Shown here: positions 36,016 to 48,863 of the stretch, one piece after another
Layout: every line of letters begins with the position of its first letter
How positions within the stretch are numbered: the stretch's first letter is position 1
NCBI GenBank assembly: GCA_935421135.1
Contig: OW285191.1
Span: 13,395,700 to 13,459,699, forward strand
Direction of reading: 5' to 3'
Source of the DNA: Bugulina stolonifera
Taxonomy: Eukaryota; Bryozoa; Gymnolaemata; Cheilostomatida; Bugulidae
Length of the DNA: 64,000 nt
Program-made: the position numbers and the translations under genes
Notes under the pieces: generated by a model
Databases searched by the model: none
What the model was told of the DNA's origin: nothing
Seen by the model: the letters and a program-made list of their open reading frames with translations, nothing else

Positions 36016-39000
36016 TTAAACAGGTCTACCAGTAGGTCTGGAGGGTTCGGGCTGTTGGTTCATCTCATCCGTCAGTGTCAGAACATGTTCAAAGTTCTTC
36101 TGCACTCTATCATAATGTGAGCCTTCCCAGAATACTTTACCACATAGAGCACAGCAAAAGAATGCATCTACCTTGGACAAGACCATCTGAGAGACTGGGT
36201 CCAGCTGACAAATAACACAAAACCTAGTCAGTTCACCATATACATATATATTATAAATTATGTACATGTATATATTATACATTATTAGATACGTATATAC
36301 TGTTTAAATGCAGTTGTAGAGTGAGATTAACTGAGTTTCTTTGTACCGACAGCCAGTAGTTATGCACAATATACCCTAACATACTTATAAATATACACTG
36401 TCCTGTAAATATATACCCAATCTTATCTACAAATACTCGTATACACCTAAATTACCTGTTAATATTACATTTGCACCATTAAATATACACCATTACTTAC
36501 CTGTAAATATACACCACTACTTACCTGTAAATACACACCATTACTTACCATTAAATACACACCATTACTTACCTGTAAATATACACCACTACTTACCTGT
36601 AAATACACACCATTACTTACCTGTAAATATACACCACTACTTACCTGTAAATACACACCATTACTTACCTACATATGTATGTATAAATACACACCATTAC
36701 TTACCTGTAAATACACACCATTACTTACCTGTAAATACACACCATTACTTACCTATAAATACACACCATTACTTACCTGTAAATATATACCATTACTAAG
36801 CTGGATATTTGGCTGACTGTACCCCGTAGAAGGTTTCAGAAGTGCGCAATGTTCAAGAGACGGAGCAGGATGAGGTTGGTATCGTCTCCACATGTCGGCC
36901 ATGATGAACCGGTCAATAATTATATAGATGTCATTGTTGCAAGTCTACAGATATTACCACGGGATATATCTAACTGTCAAAGACCACATACACCACGATA
37001 AACAATCATGAATATTACAAAATGACCATGACTGCTACTGCTGACCAAATGAATCAGTCAGGTGCGACAGTGTGGCAACACACACACTGCCACTAATCAC
37101 TCACTTTATCATCTGCCACCAACCACCCATCACTACCTGCATCGACATGACACACCCTGCATCAACCTGACAGTACTTGCACTCACCTGACACCTGCTGA
37201 ATATGTTCTCTTTTGTTATGGCTATATTGAAGTGCTTTAAGACAGCAAGAGCCTGGTGGCGGGCAGACAACTCCGTATCAATTGCAAAACAACTGCCAGC
37301 AGGTGATATGGCTGACAGCCTCTCAAATGGCTACAAGAATGACAAACAGTATGCATTGTAACATACGTAGACATGTCAAAGCCACACAGTCACATGTACT
37401 CTAGTTACATGTAGATACAAACACTGCAAAAGTACAACATATACAAATTGCATACGTTACGTACATAAATACACAAGTCATGTATAGTAAGTGAAAGACA
37501 AAAAAGAGGAATAGAGTTGTAGAAGTACATGTATATAATAGCAGGTAGTGACTTACTTTACCAGCCGTCAGTATGATTCTGTTCTGTGTGTGAGATATCC
37601 TGGCTGCATCATCATGATCATCTCCCATCTGATCGTCTATTATGTGAACATCAACACCCAGTAGTCTCAGCTGTTTACCTAGACCTGGCACACACAATAC
37701 AATGTACATGTATATCATGTAGATTATAATAACGCATTATGAATGGAAATGTTGTATATTATTACATATACAATGTACACAATGAAACTATTTACCCTAG
37801 AGACCCTTTGTATTTGTTTATACAAAGTATTCACTATTGGTGAATGACCATGACCATGGACATTGATATCCGTTATCATTTGACACCATGTGAGTGATCT
37901 CGAAATCCCCACACTAGCTGAACAACTACAAGGCAAGTCTGATTGGTGAATTGACGATATTAGTGCATAATACTTGCCACTGCAAATACTAAGGCCCACA
38001 AGACCATAAAAGTGTAGGGGTAAAACAAAAGGTCGGTAGGCTCAATCAATGCCTCAACCTACTAATGCTTGATATTAACAAGATTGAACTATGACAAAAG
38101 AACAGCTGCTGTTTATTAGTACAGATAAATACATACACATAGGGCCTAATGTACCTTGTAGCATGTTGCTGACCACAAATTTAATAGAACCAGCTGTATT
38201 TTGACTGGGAAGGTGTGAACTATCTCCAAATATGGTTGTTTTTTGTTCACTTGACTTTGGCGACTTTCCACCTTTCTTCTTATTCTTTCCTTTCCTAAAA
38301 TTTGTTATTAATACAGTGTAACATAGTTGAGTGCTATGTTTGCTACAGGTAGTTTAATTGGATAGCGTTTGTCACAGATAATTTGATTGGTTCATAGTTA
38401 CTCTTACCCTTTCTTGGATGAGCCAACTTTCTTATAAGTTTCAGCACATATGTAAAGGTTCAACTCGTTAGCCATCGTCTCTAGAACCTTCCATAGTTCA
38501 AGGAGACAGAAAGCATCCAGTGCAGCATAGACTAACTGAGTTCGTCTCAGTGGTCTTCTTTCCCAATCTGACATCTGCTCTGCCTTGTCCAGCACCAGAC
38601 CACCCAGGAAGAGCCTTACTGCTCCACTTAACCCTGTAAGATAAACATCATCTCTTGTATACAACAGGCAGAGCTGCCGCAGGGTGCCTTTGAGTATAGA
38701 CCAAAGGCTATCTATGCACTGGCTCATGATACGAGTCTTGCCTTGATAATCTTTACCTCCTTGCAATAGCCTGAGCCTGACATGCTTTTAACCTGCATCT
38801 CATAAAAGTAATATCTAAAAATTAAATGAACAGTAGAGATTAGAAACAGATTAGAAAGTATGAGACCAGAGTACAATTTGTAAGTATGTCAGTCAACTGA
38901 GGAGTTTAGTCTCTCTGAAAAGTAGTATATGAAATTGGGATCAGACCTTTTTCAGATGAAGAGTTGGGAACAATTCCTTTAGCCTGACACACGGCACTCT

Positions 39001-42000
39001 GTACATTACATATATCTATAAGATTGCTGATGTTTCTATCGCCCCATATTGGTATAGCCTGCCTCAACATACGCTGATCCTCTGTGAAACCATAGCCTAT
39101 AAACAAGCAGAGTAAAAATACATACATATATCATGTATTCGTACTGAGTCTAACGCAAAAGTCTCATAATGGGAGTTTTAGTTCCTCTTCGACTTATTAA
39201 ACAAGTATTGAAGAATATCATATGGTCATATTATGTAATATGTAATATAGGTCAAGCCATTAGACTGAACATATATATCTTGACATATAAAGTCTGAAGT
39301 TAATGAATAGTATAACCTAGTCTCACCTATTTTCAATAAATCTACGTTCATAAATATTCCATCAACCAGTGGAGACCAGTCAAGGTGCTCTATTCTTTGT
39401 AGAGCAATAATATCCAGAATGTAAGCAGTCGTCCATGTAGAGACTTGAAGAATTGCCAAACGTGTTGTACTTCCTGCTGAGAAACATGGCTTCCACTCTG
39501 CATCCACACCAACACAGCCTGACTCTGCCTGTTGTAAAACATTCTATTATTATTAATTAGCTTTGTAGAAATTGGTAAAATTAAGAAAAACTTTGTGAGT
39601 TACTCAAATTATTTAACCTTGATTCACAAAAGTAGAGGGAGATGCAACTATTGTCGCATGCAGCCTCTCCAACTTATCCGTTAAATTAATTTGCAAAATT
39701 AATATTATGCAGTTCGGTGAAGAGATTCAACAGATGGTAAAATAAAATTATGATATTTTCATTGGAAGGGAAAACATTATTAGATAGTATGCGATGTGAT
39801 CGCACAGGATACCTTAATGATGTTATTTGTAGCTTCATAAAACCCTGGCTCATTGTTCACCATTATCACATTGTCGAGTGGTAGCTTGAGTTGATAGTAA
39901 GATGGGGTGGCAGCCTCAAGCTCCCAATCTTCTTCCTCTGTGGCCTGAGGTTCAGTAGCTTCATAGTTGACGATATCTGAGGCTATTTCATTTGCAGGTA
40001 GCCCTAGGTCCAAATACCACTGGTGAGCTTCCTAACAAAATAATAATATGAGGCATTCTCACACTAGACCACCAATGGCATAGCCTCAGAACCAAAGATA
40101 TTTGATATGGAATTAGAATCAAGTCCTAATCGGATTCACATATATAGGAGTCAGTCCACACGACTTACCCTGATCACAGGCTATTTAAGACTATAGATAG
40201 TGTATGACAAACGACAACAAAACAATAATGGATACAGAGACTACAACTTACGGGCAAATCATAGGAAGCGAGCAAATTGACAAACTCAATTCTCGTCTCG
40301 AGTTCTTCTGGAAGAGCTCCGTGAGTTAACTCTGCCCAGTTATCGTAGACCAGAGACCTCTCTTGGTAGAACCTGAACAAGAGGTGTCTAAAACATATCC
40401 ATACACAGACTGATCAAAGAGTTCTAGCATAACAAAATGTATACTCAATATATTTACATCAAGACTGAGCAGGACCCGTTCAATTAGAATTCATATCTCA
40501 CTAAAACAGAAATTATATGAACCGATGGGAAACATGATGGAAAAAATAAACAATTTCAACTGAATCATCTCTAGAAATTCCACCAAATCGGTGTATTCCG
40601 ACAAAATCCCAGTAGTCTTACAAAAACACATTGAGAGAGAAAATCACTTGGATAAGCTCAATATATACAAAGGGATTAAAGCAGAGCTACCTAATAAACG
40701 CCATGCCCTGAGATCTAGCGAGAAAAGGACATTTGTCAGCTGAAACCTTGTATTTCTTCATCAGTCGAGTTCCAAGCTTCATCATAACACGATGATTCAG
40801 GCTGATCTTTATGTCCTAAATAAACAGTAATATGACGTGTACATACTCTCTACACTGTGACTCTGCATAGACGTGATCTTAGAGTATGCTGAATGAACAA
40901 GCACACAGTTTCAATATGGCTGATTGAGGATACATATTACTACCCTCTGTGGGAAGGAAAAAGAGACAAGAAAACACGTGCATATGGACATGTACACCAA
41001 ATGCAGAAATCGTTTGTGAGTGTTTTTTTTGTAATACATTACCACACCAAGATTAGTGGTTATTTCGGGATTGTTTTTCCTCGCTTCACATAAAAATTGT
41101 ATTATTGACTGATCAGACAATTTCAAGCTTATGGGCAATAACCTGCTTCACCTAACTATTCAAGGTTGTTAGTATGAAGTACTAAAACAATGGTCAATCC
41201 GGACTATTTAAATACACAAAGATTATCAAAATAATACAATACCTTGATCCCTGATGGTACAATAGAACCCAAATCAAATTGTCTGTTAGAGATCTTATCA
41301 AGAAACTGGACGAGTTTGACCTGCTCCTCAACACTGTTCCACACCAAACTTTCGATTACATTTATTTTATCTTGTAACAGGAGAGGTATAATCAGCTCAT
41401 TCAGCAAGTCATAATCACTATGCAGCTTCAGCGAGTTTATCACAATGGCTGCATCCTGCAAACATATTTCAATAGTTGAATAAGGAGATAGTATTGTAAA
41501 AATTTATACTTAGGCTAAACATACCAACTAGCAAGTACCATCAACTTTCTCAGTACAAATTTTGAAAACCAGCAATTATAGTATAGCAAATCAAGGGCTC
41601 CCTACTGGACTTCTAAATGTGTCGGTGCAAACTATTTACGCATGTATAGTACAATAGCTACAATTGACATTCATGCTATACATGATCAATAATTTATGTG
41701 TATTTTACCACAATTCTTACTTGTAAAGAGACAACTCCAAACATAGAATAAATAATTTGTATCAATTACCTTTAGTTTCCCACTGTTCATGAGCTTTTTG
41801 CAGAACGGATGAGCAAAGTAGCTAACAGCTTGCAGCTTGAAAGAGCTGATGATAAGCTCAAAAAACTGAGCTGAAAGCATGTTCCCCTGCGAGGTGGATA
41901 GTTCAAAGGCTCTTAGTTGGAGTTCTTCCGTAAGCTGCTCAATTTGAGGTGGAAATGACTTGACCCACTGATTAAATTCCTTGGCTAAACTGAATGCTAG

Positions 42001-42399
42001 TGTAACAGTCTTCATCTCCCTCAAGTCAGAACAATTGCTTAGCATTGTAAGAAAACATGAATAAGGTGTAACTGTGTTTGAAATGAAACTTGTAAACCTG
42101 CAAATGGCAGCTTGCTTGTTCTTAAGTTTCCATAGATGTTCAATTTCATAAAGTTCGTCAAATAATTGGTTGAGATCTGTGTGACCACTGGCAGCTGGTG
42201 GCAGTGGTTTCCAACGTGAAGTAGAGCTACTTGCTGTATCCCCATCAAAACCAATGGGATTATGGTGCCGATTCACTGACATCAACAAAGCCGATGAGCG
42301 ACCTCTACTTGGCCTAGCGCGATGTTGTTGCTGATAAGATGAAAAGCCTCTTCCTCGACCACCTTGCCCTCTGTACTGCTCATTGGACCATCCACTCAT
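36016..42399 (-). CDS. EXD3: exonuclease 3'-5' domain protein, Mut-7 type (EXD3-like)
   Basis: 3'-5' exonuclease with a C-terminal Mut7-C zinc domain; the C. elegans relative MUT-7 acts in small-RNA silencing. Thirteen exons (high to low): 42399-41770, 41455-41243, 40815-40691, 40387-40252, 40031-39813, 39528-39327, 39096-38947, 38633-38408, 38294-38155, 37684-37557, 37330-37187, 36944-36777, 36204-36016. All phases join: 889 aa, close to human EXD3 (876). The N-terminus is RG-rich (QGGRGRGFSS). DEDDy motifs are present: VGVDAEW (Asp450, Glu452), TEDQRML, and YAALDAF with the Tyr-x3-Asp of ExoIII. Mut7-C shows GLGKQLRLLGVD, SRCQ/TCNND split over exons 11/12, and CALCGKVFWEGSH in exon 13. All predicted catalytic residues are intact. 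The exon 12 donor is the first of 12 tandem copies. Confidence 0.94.
36478..36800 (-). repeat. 24-bp tandem array of the EXD3 exon 12 5' splice site
   Basis: On the minus strand each unit reads GTAAGTAATGGTGTGTATTT followed by ACAG. Exon 12 ends AGTAATGGTATATATTTACAG at 36777, itself a diverged unit. Donor-equivalent last bases lie at 36777, 36753, 36729, 36705, 36669, 36645, 36621, 36597, 36573, 36549, 36525 and 36501. All twelve have GTAAGTA; nine have the full CAG|GTAAGT consensus. The unit is eight codons, so each extra unit would add VSNGVYLQ, but unit 2 carries an in-frame TAG. Confidence 0.93.
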
Positions 42400-43585
42400 A
42401 TTTACGTTTCTCCAAGCATAGCATTTACAAGGTTATTGAGACTAAGGATTCCTCACCATGCAAGCAATAATATGAATATTACATTCCTACAAGTGAAAAG
42501 ACATCAATTAATAATATTTACATTGAACAGTTAGTCCACATTTGTTATTGTCTCACGCTTGCCGGTCTTTGGCAGTAAAACAGGGGCTTTCAAAATTAAT
42601 TTGATTCAAACTGCCCACTCAATTGGTAACTCAGTCAGCGAATCACTCACTCACCCACTCTACACCACTTAGTCAAAGACATAGAAATATTGATTTAATT
42701 CTAATATAATTGTACTAACAATTAGGCATATAAATAAGTATGCAAGTAAGAGTTGTCAACTCCATGGCAAAATGCTGGAAACCTGTAGGCCTACAACCAC
42801 TGTTTTTCCCTCGTCCCTTGATATTTATATTAGGCCCACTATTTTTTACCATTATGGTGGCTTTAGAGTGTCCTAAATTCACTGAAGTAAAAATAGAGAC
42901 TAAGAATTGGGTTTTAAAAAATCGACTGGCTACCATATCTTAAATCTTATGATATGGTAGTTGGTAGCTAGCCAGCAGATTCTTTTTTAAACCCAAGTGT
43001 GAGTCTCCATTCGTACTATTTAGGCCTATGATTTGATTAATCATCGAGAGATATTACGCATGGGTAAAACCAAATGCGACCATTTAGTTATACTAGACTC
43101 CAATAGTAAGATTTTTACAATCATATTATTGATACAGTTAGATATATTAACATTTTTAATATGAATACCATCATTTTGTTATAAATAATATAGAAACCTC
43201 CAAACTGATAACAGGAAATCCGATGAGAGTGTAGCTTACCATTGAGATTAGCAACCTTCGATATAAGAGCTGTGACATTTGAGAATAATACTGCACACAA
43301 AATAATTCAATTAAAATGTTTTAATTAATAAATTGTTTTTTAAATTGCATAGCAATAAACAATCAAGATATTATAAATAAAAGTTTTAATCACCGAAATT
43401 GTAGAATGCCGAATGTAGTTCTCAAAGTTTTGAAATGGAATTGTTGTTATAGCAGATTATAAACAAAAATTTTCATTGATTGTTCTAGAAGCTCAAGCTT
43501 TATAGGACAAATTCAGTGAATACCATCTGCGTAGAATAACCTCCAACAGGCTCATCCACCAAAACTTGGCTGTTAAAAAGCCACG
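42400..43585. other. divergent promoter region EXD3 / CCT4
   Basis: 1.19 kb between head-to-head genes. A short inverted repeat lies at about 42895-42995 (TTGGGTTTAAAAAA.. / AAAAAACCCAAG-like). No ORF is supported. Confidence 0.5.
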
Positions 43586-46500
43586 ATGGCACCTAAGACA
43601 GCTACTGCTCCTAAGTCTGCTCCAAGATCCCGGGGTAAAAGATCAGAATATCAGGATAAGGAAAAGCCTGCCGCTATCAGACAGAGCAATGTTAGTGCTG
43701 CCAAAGGTATAGAAAAATAAACAATTTTACATAATTTATATAAACAGTGTCATATAATGTATTATAGATAATTTTATAATTGAATTGAAAAAAGCCAAAG
43801 CGAAGGCCTAATTTACTACCTTGACCAATGGCCACCCAGACGAAACCTAGTTCCTTCGGTTGTAATGGTTATAATTATAATAATAATAGTAATTATATAT
43901 TAATATTATAATTCAGTAAAAGCAAAAGACAGAGTAACTGGAGTGCGTCATGCCTATGTCACTCTCTCATCTGTGACTTGATATTGGCTATTGCTCATAG
44001 CAACATTATGCTGTATTATTACTAAATAAATAATGAAAGATCAGCATTTCAATCGTTCAATTCTATCATCCAATACTCTTCATGTTCGCACTAGGAATGC
44101 TCAGCAAGCAAGTTGTTTTTATCAAGTCGAACTCCATAATAAGCCTAAATATGTTAAACCATTTTATGCATGTTGTACATATTGTAATTTGGTATATCTG
44201 TATTATCTCACATTACCTTTATCTAGCTGTGGCTGATGCTATTAGAACTAGTCTTGGTCCCAAAGGGATGGACAAGATGATACAGGCTAGCAATGGTGAT
44301 GTCACAATTACCAATGATGGAGCAACTATTCTCAAACAGATGAAATTATTGCACCCAGCTGCCAGAATGGTTTGTAGGCAATTTTATAGGCTACTAAAAT
44401 ACATATCCTATAGCTATAGGCTATAGTGTGTGAGTTTCTTTGCTACTTGTTGTAAGATCGACATTCTATCTGATGCCCTACTAAACCATTAGTCAACTGT
44501 TGTTTATCGGACGATACTTTCTGCGTTTTCACAGTTGGTGGAGTTATCCAAAGCTCAAGATATCGAAGCTGGAGATGGTACCACATCTGTAGTAGTCATT
44601 GCTGGTGCTTTACTGGATGCCAGCTCCAAACTTTTGGCAAAAGGTGAGTTTGTTCATTTGTTGGTAATTAATACTCGATAAAATCCTGAAATAAATCAGC
44701 ACATCACAGAATTTAACTGGCCAAGTGTTCTAAGCTGCATACATTTAACCCTACAGTATGTCCAAAGTATTGAATTGTTCTCCTACTTGAAGACCATTAT
44801 TAATTTATATAATTTTAGGAATTCACCCAACCACAATCTCTGATGCTTTCCAAGAAGCAGCCAAGAAAGGTTGTGATATTCTAGAGAAGATGAGTAACCC
44901 TGTACAGTTGAACGACAAGGAGAGTCTGCTCAAATCTGCCTCTACATCACTCAATAGTAAAGTGAGTGCGGTTTATTACCTTTCCTTCTGTAGCAGTGGT
45001 ACTATGTATTTATTGTACATGCAGTGTTTGCCTTCTGGGTACTGAATTCACTTGCTTGAAACTGTTAGAATTGATTTTACTTTTATAGCCATTTCAAAAA
45101 TATGACACGTGTTTGTCATTTCTATGTCTTGTAGGTAGTATCTCAGTACTCTAGTGTGTTATCCCCCATTATTGTGAATGCTGTGCTCAAAGTAATAGAT
45201 CCTGCCACAGCTACTAATGTAGACCTGAAGGATATCAGAGTCATGCAGAAACTGGGGTAAGTTCTTTATATTCATAATGCTATATGCTAATACCGTATGC
45301 TATTCCAATATGCATTTGTATGTATGCACTAAAGTATATGTCTCTAGTCAATGATATTGATTGTAAAACATAACTAATAGCATAAGATGTATTTTAATGA
45401 CAGGCTACTTGACATTTTATTGTAGCCTATTTCCTGTTGTTGTCGTTCCTGTCCTTTGCGTTATTGTTGAGTACCAAACACTCTACCCACATTCGGCTGT
45501 TCAATATGTGATTTTGGACTGCAAGAAAAATTATAATCTAAAATTGCTATTTTCTGGTTAGTTCATCTTTTTTCTCAATGTGATTATAATAGTTGTTTGC
45601 TTGCCACACTATACTGGGTAGTGTAGCTCACTGTCAGTGTTACTGTACATTACAGAGGTACTGTAGAGGACACAGAGCTAGTAGATGGGTTTGTATTTGA
45701 CCAGAAGACGTCTGGTGCTGGTGGACCAAACAAGGTGGAGAGAGCCAAGATAGGATTAATACAGTTCTGTATCTCTCCTCCTAAGACGGATGTAAGTGCC
45801 CTACTCTCTCCGCTACTCTATTGAGCTCATGTAATAGGCTGTAGAATCTGGTATACTATACAACCCGTAGGTTGTGTGCTCCCATCATTAGTTCCTCCCT
45901 CCCATAGGTACAAGGGTAGCTTCGTGTCTTCTACTGTAGCTGCAGTATGCCATACAATAAATAGTGTGCTAGATCTCAATATTTATCCTTGTTTATGACT
46001 TGATAATTTTCTGTCACTCTTTCCCACTTATATATATATATATTATTATTATGTTCTGCATGTTATACACTTACATTACACATACTATGTTTTATATCGT
46101 ATGTTATATAATATGTATATTATAGTAATACAAGACGCATTTTTAGTTTTGATTTCCTAATATTTCAATACTCATCCGAGTATCATCATCAGAGGATGAG
46201 TATTGAAATATTAGGAAATAAATCAAAAATAAAAATGCGTCTTGTATTACTATTTATAATTAAAATACTAGCCCACACTAACATTTTTCAGCATGTATAT
46301 GTTATACATGTATATTACATTCGCTATGTTGTATATTGTATGTAGATGGAGAATAATGTGATAATCTCAGACTACACACAGATGGATCGTATTATGAAGG
46401 AGGAAAGGCAATACATACTCAACATTGTAAAGACTATCAAGAAATCTGGGTGTAACATGCTGCTTATACAGAAGTCCATTCTCAGGTATGTTTGTCTGTT

Positions 46501-48863
46501 GATCCGTGTCTTTCATTGGCTGTTTCACACAGTGAGACTATGTGGGTTTGTCCTGTAATGTCTTCCTTCCACTCAATTTGGGGTTGTTTAGATCTGGCCT
46601 ACCAGTTTATAGAGTTGGATTCTTGCTGCTATCTGTATTGTAATATTTTATACCTTTTGGGGTCTGGTTATTCATCCAGGCATATAATGTAGTATAGCAT
46701 GCTTGTATTATGCTGTCACTGTAGTGAGTTATCCTCTCTTGTAGAGATGCTGTGAATGACCTTGCCCTGCATTTCCTAGCCAAGCTAAAGATAATGGTGG
46801 TAAAAGATATTGAGAGAGAAGATATTGAGTTTATATGTAAAGGTCTTGGATGTAAACCAATAGCATCTCTGGATCACTTCACTCCAGACATGCTGGGAAG
46901 TGCTGAGTTAGTGGAGGAAATGCATGCCGGTTCCAGTAAGATTGTAAAGGTTAGTTTACAATTAAATAGTAATACATTGAGTTTAGGAGGATACACTATT
47001 GGCAGCACAGTATAATAGTGATACTCATGTATAATAGTGATACTCATAACCTGTCAAATCTCTACATAGTTATCTTCTCTATTGTCTCCCCCACCTCCTA
47101 TCTTTGTACAGACGTTTACATTTATAGCGTATGTTCAGTAAATGAATATACTCCACGGCTACTATGAAGTACACAATGTTGTTCATCATAGTGTGTTTGC
47201 CTATCAGTAGTGTTCAATGTTTCAATGCTTGTGTCTGGCACATGATATTCTTTCTCTGTCTCCTTATAAAGGATCTAACACTAGCCCCATACTGATATTA
47301 ATGCTGGTGGTTAAACAGCATACATGTATCTGTATGTATGTCTACTACAGGTGACTGGAGTACAGAACCCAGGCCGTGTTGTCTCTGTAATAGTGAGAGG
47401 ATCAAACAAGTTGGTATTAGAGGAAGCAGAGAGGTCTATTCATGATGCTCTTTGTGTCATCAGATGTCTAGTGAAGAAGAGGTCAGTGTCTGTCTGTCCG
47501 TACATTTGGTATTCCTTATGATAGTGTAATGTTTCAATAGTCAATTAAATAACATGTACATGTGTACTTAATAGTGGTCTACTGTAAGTTATTGTGTTTA
47601 ATCTGTCTTGTATTACTGTTAGAGCTTTGATAGCTGGAGGAGGAGCCCCAGAGACTGAGCTGTCTATTAGACTGAGAGAGCACGCTGATACTCTGCTGGG
47701 AATGCAGCAGTACTGTTTCAGGGCATATGCCGATGCTCTGGAGGTTGTGCCATTCACACTAGCAGAGAATGCAGGACTCAACCCCATAGCCACAGTCACT
47801 GAGCTCAGAAATAGGCATGCTAATGGAGAGATTCACACTGGAATTAATGTCAGGAAGGTAAGGGGCATCCCAACACCAAACAACTATTAGCATTAGTGTA
47901 ATGTAGACAAATGGGGAGTTGTCTGTCCCGTGTACTTGGATCCTACGATCAGTTGGTGGGAGTCATCATCCCTGTTCTCATATGTGCTGGTAACTTTGTG
48001 TCATACGCTAAGGTTGAGTCCTCAGTGAATGTGTACTATCTGGTACTATGCAGGTGACGGAATACATATAGTACTGTTTCTCACATTGCAGGGCATGATC
48101 ACAAACATCCTGGATGAGAATGTAGTCCAGCCATTACTAGTATCAACATCAGCTATTACTCTTGCCAGTGAAACGGTTAGAAGTATTATGAAGATTGATG
48201 ATATTGTAAGTATAGCATGCACAAGTATTGTATTATAATACATTACTGTGGTTATACTTTCAAAGTAGAAAGTGTTTGCCAAATGTTTCTGTCAAAATAC
48301 AGAAAAATATGAAATCCTGTGACTTTGCCTGCTTTTCAGAAGCAGTGAGCCAGTCATTTTCAAGAAAACATTCTCCTTGTCTGCTCTCCGCCATCTTTGA
48401 AACTAATATACATGCTAATTCTGTTAGAAGTTCTCTTCCTAAAAACACTCCAAACAACATCTGATCTGTTTTCAACGAGGTGGTTTTGAATTTTAGGGCA
48501 ATGATTAGTATATGATTATTTCCTCTTCTCTTTGAGTTATTGCTGTTCGTATTTCTCTTGTGGAGGTCCTATATTTGTACATGTGTGTACCAGACTTGGG
48601 GTCAATGCTATCAGTCAATACTGTTGGACTTGAATATCCAATATTATATTGCTCAATATTGGATATATTGAGTGTTGAATATTGAAGGCATCTCTATTGG
48701 CAATCTCTGTATTTGACATTGATATTGGAAAATATTGATTTTGGATCACTTTCCAAGTAATGCATTTCTTGTATCATAATACCACTCTTATACATGTAAG
48801 TCACACACTGGTAGGTACTAATTCAATCTGTTGAACTTGCAGGTCAATGTTATGGGTAGATGA
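43586..48863 (+). CDS. CCT4: T-complex protein 1 subunit delta (chaperonin CCT4)
   Basis: Subunit of the cytosolic TRiC/CCT chaperonin that folds actin, tubulin and WD proteins. Twelve exons: 43586-43706, 44227-44369, 44535-44643, 44819-44961, 45135-45256, 45656-45791, 46346-46485, 46745-46949, 47351-47481, 47623-47857, 48092-48205, 48843-48863. Phases all join, giving 539 aa, the human length. Nucleotide-pocket motifs are intact: [30 protein letters not shown] and, late in the protein, AGGGAPE. The apical region carries [17 protein letters not shown] and [16 protein letters not shown]. The last exon encodes only VNVMGR and a stop, and is supported by a strong acceptor and by the C-terminal length of the family. 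The second MITE-like palindrome lies in intron 6. Divergent from EXD3. Confidence 0.98.
46119..46257. mobile_element. palindromic fold-back element, copy 2, with hammerhead-like core
   Basis: The arms share TAATACAAGACGC and TTCCTAATATTTC with the 2300-2452 palindrome, and the loop is 46178-46193. On the minus strand the centre reads CTGATGA, then hairpin ATACTC-GGAT-GAGTAT, then GAAAT (46162-46192). This is the order of conserved blocks in a hammerhead ribozyme. It lies in CCT4 intron 6. Confidence 0.75.

Noticed and set aside
36465..36656. Minus-strand ORF of VYLQVSNG repeats
   Set aside because: Part of the splice-donor array; not a separate gene. It would be coding only if distal donors were used.
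36478..36780. CRISPR-like regular repeat array
   Set aside because: Units are contiguous without unique spacers and lie in a eukaryotic intron.
36796..36900. Alternative reading with exon 11 ending at the earlier GTGTCA donor and joining directly to the GGTTTTGTG acceptor
   Set aside because: The stronger donor GTGAGT at 37186 plus exon 12 restores the conserved SRC-x2-CN motif, so the three-exon model is better.
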